Of a stretch of 64,000 nt of DNA, positions 12,901 through 22,492 are shown in pieces. The notes under the pieces were generated by a model that was given only the letters and a program-made list of their open reading frames with translations, made no database searches and was not told the origin of the DNA. The stretch's first letter is position 1. Each line of letters starts with the position of its first letter. Both the position numbers and the translations under genes were made by a program. The DNA is from Geomonas agri (GTDB lineage: Bacteria > Desulfobacterota > Desulfuromonadia > Geobacterales > Geobacteraceae), in NCBI RefSeq assembly GCF_020179605.1, contig NZ_JAINZO010000002.1:868001-932000 (forward strand), written 5' to 3'.

Positions 12901-13498
12901 CGGCCTGGACCACGTCATCGCCTCCGGCAAGAACGTAAACCTCCTGGTGCTCGACACCGAGGTCTACTCCAACACCGGCGGCCAGGCCTCCAAGTCCACC
13001 CCGATGGGCGCGGTAGCACAGTTCGCCGCCGGCGGCAAGCCGCAGGCCAAGAAGGACCTGGCCATGATCGCCATGGCCTACGGCAACGTCTACGTCGCCA
13101 AGGTCTCCCTCTCCAACCCGGCCCAGGTGGTCAAGGCGTTCATGGAGGCCGAGGCGTTTGACGGCCCGTCCCTGATCCTCGCCTACAGCCACTGCATCGC
13201 CCATGGCATCGACATGGCAACCGCCGTCGAGACCCAGAAGCGTGCCGTTGCCTCCGGCCATTGGCCGCTGGTCCGTTACAACCCCGAACTGGCCGAGCAG
13301 GGCAAAAACCCGCTCATCCTGGACAGCAAGGACCCGAGCATCTCTCTCGAGGAGTACGCCTACGGCGAGAACCGCTACCGCGTACTGAAGAAGAACAACC
13401 CGGAAGCGGCCGCGACTCTCATGGCCCGCTCCGCCGAACTCACTGCCCGCCGCTTCGACCTGTACAAGCGGATGGCTGAAATGGACTTCGGCAAATAA
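9947..13498 (+). CDS. nifJ: Pyruvate:ferredoxin (flavodoxin) oxidoreductase, single-chain
   Basis: The 1183-residue protein is the homodimeric, fused form of the enzyme that interconverts pyruvate + CoA and acetyl-CoA + CO2 with ferredoxin, using thiamine diphosphate. The N-terminal pyrimidine-binding domain ([26 protein letters not shown]) and gamma domain are followed by a 2[4Fe-4S] ferredoxin domain with [12 protein letters not shown] (about 695) and [12 protein letters not shown] (about 753). A CAGCGE motif (about 826) supplies proximal-cluster cysteines. The TPP site is [12 protein letters not shown] (about 974) with [14 protein letters not shown]. An AGGAGG ribosome-binding site lies 6 nt before the ATG. 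It is central to acetate-based metabolism in these anaerobes. The gene appears to be a single-gene unit. The symbol nifJ follows sequence convention and does not imply a nitrogen-fixation role. Confidence 0.96.
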   Translation: [1183 protein letters not shown]

Positions 13499-13516
13499 AA
13501 AAATCTAACAAAGCGC

Positions 13517-13545
13517 TTGACAGGGACCAGACCCGTGCATAAAAT
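13517..13545 (+). promoter_or_regulatory. Sigma-70 promoter of the cold-shock gene
   Basis: A consensus TTGACA (13517-13522) and TAAAAT (13540-13545) are spaced by exactly 17 bp, leaving a leader of about 55 nt before the ATG at 13608. Confidence 0.8.
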
Positions 13546-13607
13546 CTTTACCTGTGCCGGGGATGGTCCCGCAATCACGTAAAAGAGTAGTAACAGGAGA
13601 AGTCGTA

Positions 13608-13808
13608 ATGGCAAAAGGTGTGGTGAAGTGGTTCAATGACAGCAAGGGTTTTGGTTTCATCGAGCAGGAGAACGGCGAGGATGTATTCGTACACTTTTCC
13701 GCGATCCAGTCCGAGGGCTTCAAATCCCTGGCAGAGGGCGATTCCGTAACGTTTGACGTGCAGCAGGGTCCGAAAGGTCTCCAGGCCGCCAACGTGACCA
13801 GGGTTTAA
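13608..13808 (+). CDS. CspA-family cold-shock protein
   Basis: The 66-residue single cold-shock domain has both RNA-binding motifs, KGFGFIE (RNP1) and DVFVHFSAI (RNP2), and the typical start [18 protein letters not shown]. It binds single-stranded RNA/DNA as an RNA chaperone. CAGGAGA 8 nt upstream fixes the start at 13608; an in-frame extension to 13554 would run through the leader and is rejected. It has its own strong promoter and a terminator at 13830-13862, so it is monocistronic. Confidence 0.95.
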   Translation: MAKGVVKWFNDSKGFGFIEQENGEDVFVHFSAIQSEGFKSLAEGDSVTFDVQQGPKGLQAANVTRV

Positions 13809-13829
13809 AGTCATCCTTTAAACGACAGA

Positions 13830-13862
13830 AAGCCCCCGGGGGAAACCTCGGGGGCTTTTTTT
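13830..13862 (+). terminator. Rho-independent terminator of the cold-shock gene
   Basis: The stem AAGCCCCCG/CGGGGGCTT (13830-13838 with 13849-13857) is followed by a run of T. Confidence 0.9.
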
Positions 13863-13888
13863 GTGGTCGCTGGGGGGCGTGTGAATGA

Positions 13889-14560
13889 TTATTCGATGCA
13901 GTTGCCCACCGAACCCGCCCGGCAGATGGTCTTGTCGGTCCACAGGGCGCCGTCCAACTTGGCGCCGGCGAGCCGGGTTCCCCTGAGGCGGGCCTGGTTC
14001 AGCGATGCACCGCGAAGGTTGGCGCCGGTGAGGTCGGCCAGCTCCAGATCGGTCTCGGAGAGGTCGGCGCGCTCCAGGTTGACCGATTTCATGTTGGCGC
14101 GGTTGAACTTTGCGCCGGTCAGATCGTAGCCAGTCAGGTTGAGCCCGCTGAGGTCGGCACCGGCAAAATCGCGGCTCCCCGCCAGCACCCCCTGGACCTC
14201 GGCCTGGGTCATGCGGCGCTCCAGCACCTTCGCCTTGACCGCCACGGCGCCCTTCCCCTTGCCGTTCCCTTTCCCAGCAACCTTGCCTCGCTTCGCTTTC
14301 TTCTTCAGTTTCGCAGTGCCGCTCTTTTTACCCGTTACCTTCTTGGAGACCTGCGCCGCCGGCTTGCCCGACTCGACCTCCTTGGCGAGCGCGGCGAGCT
14401 TGGCCTCGGCGGCCTTGAGCGTCTTGGCTTCGGCCGCGTCGTCCTTGGCGGAAGGCGCGGGAGCGGGCGCCGTGGGCTGGGCGTGGAGGGCTGCGTCGCC
14501 GGCAAAAAGCCAGGCGGCCAGGGTAAAGGGTGCGATATGGGCTGCAAGATGGCGGTTCAT
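13889..14560 (-). CDS. Exported pentapeptide-repeat protein with Lys/Ala-rich linker
   Basis: The 223-residue protein has an N-terminal signal sequence (MNRHLAAHIAPFTLAAWLFAGDAALHA). An Ala/Pro region is followed by a very basic low-complexity stretch (about 65-110: repeated KK, KGK and GK). After VQGVLAGSRDF come about 16 pentapeptide repeats of the A(D/N)LxG type (about 130-205), for example GADLSGLNLTG. Pentapeptide repeats form a right-handed quadrilateral beta-helix. Some cytoplasmic members mimic DNA, but this one is exported and the target is unknown. The C-terminus holds CRAGSVGNC, a likely disulfide pair. It is convergent with the cold-shock gene and divergent from uvrA. Confidence 0.8.
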   Translation of the reverse strand: MNRHLAAHIAPFTLAAWLFAGDAALHAQPTAPAPAPSAKDDAAEAKTLKAAEAKLAALAKEVESGKPAAQVSKKVTGKKSGTAKLKKKAKRGKVAGKGNGKGKGAVAVKAKVLERRMTQAEVQGVLAGSRDFAGADLSGLNLTGYDLTGAKFNRANMKSVNLERADLSETDLELADLTGANLRGASLNQARLRGTRLAGAKLDGALWTDKTICRAGSVGNCIE

Positions 14561-14643
14561 GGTCGCCTCCGTGAAATTTACTTTCCGGCCGGGCCGGAGC
14601 GAAGCTAATGTCCTTATCGGCAGCTTTCGTAAAACCTGAAGGG

Positions 14644-14661
14644 GGTTCGGCTTGCGGTACC
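14644..14661 (+). promoter_or_regulatory. Possible LexA-type operator upstream of uvrA
   Basis: The 18-bp site GGTT-N11-ACC has the outer half-sites and total length of the Geobacter LexA box I recall (GGTTN2CN4GN3ACC), but the two inner C/G positions are swapped to G and C. It lies 112 bp before the uvrA start. The match is partial and may be chance. Confidence 0.25.
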
Positions 14662-14772
14662 GGCGTCATTCTCATTATACTGAGGCTGTCGGCTGCACAA
14701 TGAACGGGGCATGTGCTATATTTTACTGCTGCGCGCCAGACTGGCGCTTGAAAGACACGAAACGGGAGCATC

Positions 14773-17610
<2,838 letters not shown>

Positions 17611-17629
17611 CGCACGGGAGACAAGGGCC

Positions 17630-17794
17630 ATGTCGGGTAAGGGAAAGTGCTGTCACGACGATGGCGGGCAGACGGGGTGCGTGGCCTGCCGCCGGGAGGC
17701 TATCTTCCGCTACTGGTGCGAGGTATGCCAGCGGTCGGTCCCTGAGAAGCGCTGTCCCTACTGCGGGTTGAAGGCGCAGAAAAAGAAAGATTGA
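17630..17794 (+). CDS. 54-residue zinc-ribbon protein
   Basis: This short frame runs ATG 17630 to TGA 17794. It encodes 54 residues with eight cysteines: CC near residues 7-8, C17 and C20 (CVAC), C30 and C33 (CEVC), C42 and C45 (CPYC). The last two CxxC pairs, spaced by a basic stretch, look like a small zinc ribbon; the tail is KAQKKKD. A GGGAG purine stretch precedes the start. It begins 19 bp after uvrA, suggesting translation from the uvrA mRNA. The regular cysteine pairs support real coding capacity, but I do not recognise the family. Binding of nucleic acid or of a protein partner is only a guess from the fold class. Confidence 0.65.
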   Translation: MSGKGKCCHDDGGQTGCVACRREAIFRYWCEVCQRSVPEKRCPYCGLKAQKKKD

Positions 17795-17869
17795 AGGACG
17801 GGACTTGCTGCCGAACTGCGCTATAATCTGCTCGTTGTGGTCCGGGGGGCGTAGAAAAAGGAATGTCCC

Positions 17870-18439
17870 ATGTGCTCGAATTCAATCCATAAAATAATCC
17901 TGTTGCTGCTTCTGGTGACGCAATTCGGCTGCGCCAACCTGCTGCCGCGCGGCAAGGCGATCACGGAATCCCCGTGGGAGGAGTATGAGGCGGCCAAGGC
18001 ATCCTATGACAACATCATCATCGGGAAGACGACGGTAGAGGACCTGCAGAAACTCGGCTTTGACATCAAGTCCTCCCCGAACATCAAGATCCTCAACTAC
18101 CTCGACATCGCCGCCATGCTGCAGGGGATGCCCTCCAAGGATCTCGACCCGGGGCTGCAGGCCTGCCTGCGGGCGCGCTCCGACTGCCGCGCCTACGTCT
18201 TCGAGCCCAAAAGAAGTTACACCAAGCGGGTCGGCAACTTCTGGCTCGATATCTTCAATTTCAAACGCAAAACCCACGAGACGGGGTGGCGCTTCAAGGC
18301 CCTGGTGGTTTTTGTGAACCATCACGTCGCCTACAAGCTCTCCAGTGGCGAGCCCAAGATCGACCAGATGAACGACCAAGTCAACCCGCTGGGACCGTTC
18401 CAGGCGCCGGCAGATATGTTTACCAAGGTTCTCTTCTAG
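17870..18439 (+). CDS. Putative lipoprotein, unknown function
   Basis: The 189-residue product begins with a lipoprotein signal peptide (hydrophobic IILLLLLVTQFGC, lipid-modified Cys at 21). The mature part contains ASYDNIIIGKTTVEDLQKLGFD, which resembles the short helix-turn seen at the start of SmpA/OmlA-like outer-membrane lipoproteins, and two cysteines in LQACLRARSDC that could pair. I do not recognise the specific family. The transcript ends at a strong hairpin (18464-18498). A start at ATG 17870 is consistent with the signal peptide; the GGAAT just upstream is a weak ribosome-binding site. Confidence 0.75.
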   Translation: MCSNSIHKIILLLLLVTQFGCANLLPRGKAITESPWEEYEAAKASYDNIIIGKTTVEDLQKLGFDIKSSPNIKILNYLDIAAMLQGMPSKDLDPGLQACLRARSDCRAYVFEPKRSYTKRVGNFWLDIFNFKRKTHETGWRFKALVVFVNHHVAYKLSSGEPKIDQMNDQVNPLGPFQAPADMFTKVLF

Positions 18440-18463
18440 ATAGTGAGCCAGGGCGGTTCCCTT

Positions 18464-18498
18464 GGCCTGTTGCGCTGTTGCGCAGCAGGCCTTTTTTT
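18464..18498 (+). terminator. Rho-independent terminator
   Basis: A 12-bp stem with one mismatch (GGCCTGTTGCGC with GCGCAGCAGGCC) and a 4-nt loop is followed by seven T. It ends the lipoprotein transcript. Confidence 0.9.
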
Positions 18499-18599
18499 GT
18501 CGCAAAGGAAAGGGGCGTTGGCCTGTCACGCCCCTTGGTTCCAGGGACAATTGATGCTATTGTGCAGGAGCAAACATAACGCCGGAGAGGATCCACCTT

Positions 18600-19586
18600 A
18601 TGCACGATGCTCAGCATCCGTTCCATACCCTGACCCCCAACTTCATCATGGACGCCGTGGAGAGCCAGGGGTACCGCTGTGACTGCCGCACCTCGGCCTT
18701 GAACAGCTACGAGAACCGCGTCTACCAGGTGGGCATAGAGGAAGAGAAGCCGCTCATCGCCAAGTTCTACCGTCCCGGACGCTGGAGCGATGAACAGATC
18801 GTGGAGGAGCACCGCTTTTGCCTGGAACTGGCCGAGCACGAGCTCTCCGTGGTGCCGCCAATCGTCAACCCTTCCGGGGTGTCGCTTTTCCACTACCACG
18901 GTTTCCGCTTCGCACTCTACCCGCGCCAGGGGGGACACGCCCCCGAATTCGACAACGACGAGAACCTCCTTATCCTGGGGCGCATGCTGGGGCGCATCCA
19001 CAACATCGGTGCGGTACGCCCCTTCGAGCACCGCCCCGCCCTGGACAGCCGCGAGTTCGGTCACGACAGTGTCGCCCTGATCCGCGAGCGCTTCATCCCG
19101 CAGGAGTACCGGGAGAGTTACCAGGCGGTCACTGGTCAGCTCCTACAGGTGGTGGACGAGGCCTTCGCCTCGGTGCCGCAGGTGCGCTACATCCGCGCGC
19201 ACGGCGACTGCCATGCTGGGAACATCCTCTGGCGCGACGACGCCCCCCACTTCGTCGACTTCGACGACGCGCGCATGGCCCCTGCGGTGCAGGACCTCTG
19301 GATGATGCTTTCGGGCGACCGCCCGCGCCAGCTGGCCCAACTCGCCCAGTTGATCAAGGGGTACGAGGAGTTCTGCGACTTTGACCCCGCGGAGCTGCGC
19401 CTGGTGGAGGCGTTGCGCTCGCTGCGCATGCTGCATTACAGCGCGTGGCTCGCACGCCGCTGGGACGATCCCGCCTTTCCCACCGCATTTCCCTGGTTCA
19501 ACACCGTCCGCTACTGGGGTGAGCACATCCTGCAATTGCGCGAGCAGCTCGCGGCGCTCGAAGAGCCGCCACTGGTATTGCTGTAG
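18600..19586 (+). CDS. srkA: Stress response Ser/Thr kinase SrkA (YihE/RdoA family)
   Basis: The 328-residue protein matches SrkA/YihE in length (E. coli 328) and motifs: an N-terminal lobe with LNSYENRVYQVG and LIAKFYRPGRWS (ATP-binding lysine), and the catalytic loop HGDCHAGNILW (about 201-211) followed by VDFDDARMAPAVQDLWM, the DFG-equivalent metal-binding segment. It is a eukaryotic-like/APH-fold protein kinase that in E. coli counters MazE/MazF-linked stress death and the Cpx response. No toxin-antitoxin gene is adjacent here. Downstream lies a perfect 44-bp palindrome terminator. Confidence 0.9.
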   Translation: MHDAQHPFHTLTPNFIMDAVESQGYRCDCRTSALNSYENRVYQVGIEEEKPLIAKFYRPGRWSDEQIVEEHRFCLELAEHELSVVPPIVNPSGVSLFHYHGFRFALYPRQGGHAPEFDNDENLLILGRMLGRIHNIGAVRPFEHRPALDSREFGHDSVALIRERFIPQEYRESYQAVTGQLLQVVDEAFASVPQVRYIRAHGDCHAGNILWRDDAPHFVDFDDARMAPAVQDLWMMLSGDRPRQLAQLAQLIKGYEEFCDFDPAELRLVEALRSLRMLHYSAWLARRWDDPAFPTAFPWFNTVRYWGEHILQLREQLAALEEPPLVLL

Positions 19587-19600
19587 CGAGCCACGACGAA

Positions 19601-19644
19601 AATGAAAAGAGGCGGCCGGATATCCGGCCGCCTCTTTTCATTTC
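19601..19644. terminator. Perfect 44-bp palindromic bidirectional terminator
   Basis: Each 22-nt half is an exact reverse complement of the other (centre GGAT/ATCC at 19619-19626). An A-rich outer left arm and a T-rich outer right arm allow it to end srkA from the left and the lipoprotein gene from the right. Confidence 0.9.
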
Positions 19645-19668
19645 GCTATGGCAATGTCTGTTGGAATG

Positions 19669-20163
19669 CTAGCGCGCCTTCTTTTCCAACTCCTGGTCCA
19701 GGTTTTTCAACTGCTCCAGGCGCTGGTTTAGCTCGGTGATCTCCCGGCTCAGGGCCTGGTTGCTCCCCTTAAGCACCTTGTTCTGGCGCCGCTGCTCTTC
19801 AAGGGCATTGACCTGTTCGCTTACCGGAGCGGCCAGCGCGGTCCATTGGCTCGCCGGATACTCCTTTTTCAACCGCTTCAAAAGGTGAAGCGCCTGCGCC
19901 GAGCCCGGTTTCACTTTCAAGGTCAGCAGCGCCAGCCGGAAGAGCGCCTCGTCGGTCACCCCTGTGACGGCGGGGCCATTGCAGATGGCGTCCAGCGCGT
20001 TGATGGCGCCGTGGGTATCCCCCTCTTTCAGCATCGTTTCCGCCTGGGACAGCTGCCTCGAACTGTTGTAGCGCTCCAGGAAGTTTCCCTCTCGTGAGCC
20101 GGTGGTGGCGCACCCGGCGCTAACGAGCGCCGCCAAGCAGATAATGAGCATTGTCATCTTCAT
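19669..20163 (-). CDS. Lipoprotein with helical repeats and C-terminal coiled coil
   Basis: The 164-residue protein has a lipobox VSAGC with Cys at 18. A helical, TPR-like part follows (SQAETMLKEGDTHGAINALDAI...EALFRLALLTLKVKPGSAQALHLLKRL), then a coiled coil from about 115 to the end (QNKVLKGSNQALSREITELN). The start ATG overlaps the stop of the upstream GGDEF gene (ATGA), so the two are translationally coupled and probably act together. The layout recalls QseG-type lipoproteins encoded with membrane sensors; that is an analogy only. The membrane anchor plus coiled coil suggest it binds the periplasmic sensor domain of the partner. Confidence 0.75.
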   Translation of the reverse strand: MKMTMLIICLAALVSAGCATTGSREGNFLERYNSSRQLSQAETMLKEGDTHGAINALDAICNGPAVTGVTDEALFRLALLTLKVKPGSAQALHLLKRLKKEYPASQWTALAAPVSEQVNALEEQRRQNKVLKGSNQALSREITELNQRLEQLKNLDQELEKKAR

Positions 20164-21503
20164 ACAGTCACCCTTCCGGGGGCACCGATCAGGTACTTGC
20201 TCCCCGGTTTCTCCTTGGCGCTGTCCTTCACCTTGGCCGCGGCCCGAGCGATCTCGACGGCGGAGGAGTACTGGTCCCTGCCGCAAATGATGACCGCGAT
20301 GGAAATGGTGATCAGTGGGAAGAAGCGCTGCACCCCGTAACGGTCGCACCCCTCGATACCCCCAACTTTAAGATCCTCCGGCGAGTAGTGTTTGACCACC
20401 TCGGCGCTGAAGCTGTCGATGACCGCCTCGCAGACCGCGGAGACGCGCTCGGCCGGAATGACCATGACGAAGTCGTCGCCCCCTACGTGCCCGACAAAGC
20501 CGTCCTTGCCGGCATGCGCCTTCACCGCACGCTGGATCAGGTCGCCGGTCAGACGGAGCAGCTCGCTCCCCTTGGCGTAGCCGTAATGGTCGCCGTAGGG
20601 CTTGAAGTTGTCCAGGTCGGCGTAGCAGAAGGCGAAGGTGTCGCCGCTTTGTAGCCGTTCCTCGAGTACCCGCTCGATGGCGAAGTTGCCGGGGAGCCGG
20701 GTCAGCGGGCTCGCGTCCAGGCTCATCTGCTCGAGCACCTTGAGCCGCGCCGCCATCTTGGTGAAATCCCGGGCCAGCTCGCTGATCTCATCCCCGGAGG
20801 GAACGTTGGGGTTGTAGTCGAAGTCACCGGCGGCAATGCGATGGGTGGCGCTTTGCAACTCGCGGATAGCACCGAAAGTGCGGTAGGTGACGAAGGGTGC
20901 GACGCCGATGGCGAGCAGGAAGCCGGTGCAGGAGATAGCGACGGTCCACCAGATGGTCTGTTTTTGCTGCTCGTCCGCACGGGAGAGCACCCGCTTCAGC
21001 ATGTCCTTGCGCTTGAGGTAGGAGGCGTCAACCGCGTTGAGCAGCTTGAGCGCCGAGGAGCGCATCGGGCCGGTGCTACCTGTTTTGCCGGCGAAGAGGT
21101 CCTCTGCGGCCTTCTGATAGGCGAGGTATAGCCCGTTCAGCTGCTTCAGGTCGGCGGTCGCCTTTCCCTTGCCGAGCAGGTCCAGGCTGGCCAGGGCCTC
21201 CGCCTGGCGCTGGTGAAACAGGTCGATGAAGGCGGGGTCCCTGAGGATAGCGTACTTGCCGGCAAAGCTCTCCTGGCTCAAAAGCGAGGTCCGCAACTCG
21301 ATTAGGGCGCTGATTACCGGGAGTTCGTTGTTGGCGATGTTACGGGTGATGTTGGTGCTGCGGTAGATATTGTAGGACGAGAAGACGAGCGCAGCCGCAG
21401 TGAATAAGGCCATAGCCGCGTAACCCGCACTTATCTTCTGTATCAGGGAGAGACCCGACAGGCTTACTCTCGAAGACTTTTTTGTCTCGATGGCTTCAGG
21501 CAT
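20160..21503 (-). CDS. Membrane GGDEF nucleotide cyclase with periplasmic 4-helix sensor and HAMP; possible cGAMP (Hypr) type
   Basis: The 447-residue protein starts at MPEAIETKK (21503). TM1 is about 23-45, a periplasmic four-helix-bundle sensor about 46-180, TM2 about 184-206, HAMP about 207-260 and the GGDEF domain about 285-440. The active site is GGDDF (341-345) with metal-binding D296 and D298 (ADLDNF), so catalysis looks intact. The two guanine-contact positions known from PleD (Asn335, Asp344) are Gly304 and Ser313 here (FKPYGDHYGYAKGSELL). A Ser in place of that Asp is the hallmark of Geobacter Hypr GGDEF enzymes that make 3',3'-cGAMP, so this is not simply a c-di-GMP synthase. No RxxD inhibitory site is evident. 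The gene overlaps the downstream lipoprotein gene by 4 bp. Confidence 0.85.
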   Translation of the reverse strand: MPEAIETKKSSRVSLSGLSLIQKISAGYAAMALFTAAALVFSSYNIYRSTNITRNIANNELPVISALIELRTSLLSQESFAGKYAILRDPAFIDLFHQRQAEALASLDLLGKGKATADLKQLNGLYLAYQKAAEDLFAGKTGSTGPMRSSALKLLNAVDASYLKRKDMLKRVLSRADEQQKQTIWWTVAISCTGFLLAIGVAPFVTYRTFGAIRELQSATHRIAAGDFDYNPNVPSGDEISELARDFTKMAARLKVLEQMSLDASPLTRLPGNFAIERVLEERLQSGDTFAFCYADLDNFKPYGDHYGYAKGSELLRLTGDLIQRAVKAHAGKDGFVGHVGGDDFVMVIPAERVSAVCEAVIDSFSAEVVKHYSPEDLKVGGIEGCDRYGVQRFFPLITISIAVIICGRDQYSSAVEIARAAAKVKDSAKEKPGSKYLIGAPGRVTV

Positions 21504-21558
21504 GAGGTAGATATTAGGGGAGTGTGTCGTTAAAGTCAACGCGGTTGGCGCTGCTACA

Positions 21559-22062
21559 TCATGACACGCCGCATTGAAACATGACCCTAGTGGCTGCTTC
21601 CTGCAGGTTCTCACCGTGGAGTAGCACTATGCTGTGGGCGTACTTATGATACAACTCGAAGCGTCTCTGGTACAGTTCTTCCAACCCACCTTCACCCATG
21701 CCGACGATGCCGCGCGGTGCCGCCCGGGCGATACGCCCGTGTAGCCTCTGTATGGGCACGTCAAGAAAGACGACGGTAGAGATGGCAGCGAGGCGGCGCA
21801 TGGCGGTGTCGGAGTAGACCACGCTGCCGCCGGTGGAAATGACCAGGGAACCTTCCGCCGGCAGGGCCAGCACGGTTTCCTCCTCGATCCGGGCGAATTC
21901 CTCGACCCCCACCTGATCCACCACCGCCTGAAGTTTCTTGCCGAAGCGCTTTTCGATGTAATGGTCAGTGTCGATAAAGCGCCACCCCAGGCGGGTGGCG
22001 ATGACCCTTCCTATGGCACTCTTGCCCGAACCGGGCATCCCTATCAGTGTCAACCTGTTCAT
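21559..22062 (-). CDS. Shikimate kinase family protein
   Basis: The 167-residue P-loop kinase has Walker A GMPGSGKS (about 8-15), the DTD shikimate-binding motif in FIDTDHYIEKRFGK, FARIEEE (the conserved Arg of the substrate site) and STGGSVV. Canonical shikimate kinases read GGG where this has GGS, and the lid region is shorter. It would phosphorylate shikimate in the chorismate pathway. It is not next to other aro genes, so it may be a second, AroL-like copy or a related small-molecule kinase. The start MNRLTLIG at 22062 matches the family; an upstream in-frame ATG would add ten residues. Confidence 0.75.
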   Translation of the reverse strand: MNRLTLIGMPGSGKSAIGRVIATRLGWRFIDTDHYIEKRFGKKLQAVVDQVGVEEFARIEEETVLALPAEGSLVISTGGSVVYSDTAMRRLAAISTVVFLDVPIQRLHGRIARAAPRGIVGMGEGGLEELYQRRFELYHKYAHSIVLLHGENLQEAATRVMFQCGVS

Positions 22063-22492
22063 TTTGCTTCCCTTCGCGGTGCCCGTGTCCAATGCGACTA
22101 CAACATCTTACCAGTTCGAGCGCGTCGTGGAACATGACACCATTAAATATGTAGAAAACTTTTTTAGGTTAGATATATTTAATCGTCGTAAAAAATCCCG
22201 CGTGCTTGCGACGCTTAGGCGAGGCGCTGACGCAACGCAACAGGCACCTATACCTGCCAGAAGGGCACCTCGTTTGGCGAGCAGACGCCGGCACAGAACC
22301 GCCGGCCGATCCGCTGTGAGGACCACATGGAAAGGCAACTATGGGACCGTAGTAGTAATAACGACAGTCGAAAGGTCTGTTGGGGCAGCGTTCAACTGCA
22401 TCATGGGCGCGGCAGGCCACCGCCGGGAAATCGACTGCAGATGCCAACCGCGCTATCCCAAAAATGCGTCATGCGTTAAAGGAGATACCCCC
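22063..22492. other. 430-bp intergenic region before the chaperone-usher operon
   Basis: This holds the divergent control region for the shikimate-kinase-like gene (leftward) and the DUF4402 operon (rightward). An AT-rich patch at 22139-22200 contrasts with the GC-rich remainder. Frames open through it lack ribosome-binding sites and family-like sequence. I checked for c-di-GMP/cGAMP (GEMM) riboswitch features such as the GCAAAGC core and found none. The long leader may be regulatory, but nothing specific is supported. Confidence 0.4.

Noticed and set aside
9944..13261. A 1105-codon open frame on the minus strand opposite nifJ
   Set aside because: It mirrors the strong GC3 bias of nifJ, is rich in Gly/Val/His/Asp without any recognisable domain, and nifJ on the plus strand is complete with all motifs.
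22063..22492. GEMM (c-di-GMP/cGAMP) riboswitch in the fimbrial leader
   Set aside because: Attractive because of the nearby GGDEF gene, but the GCAAAGC and receptor elements of GEMM RNAs are absent.
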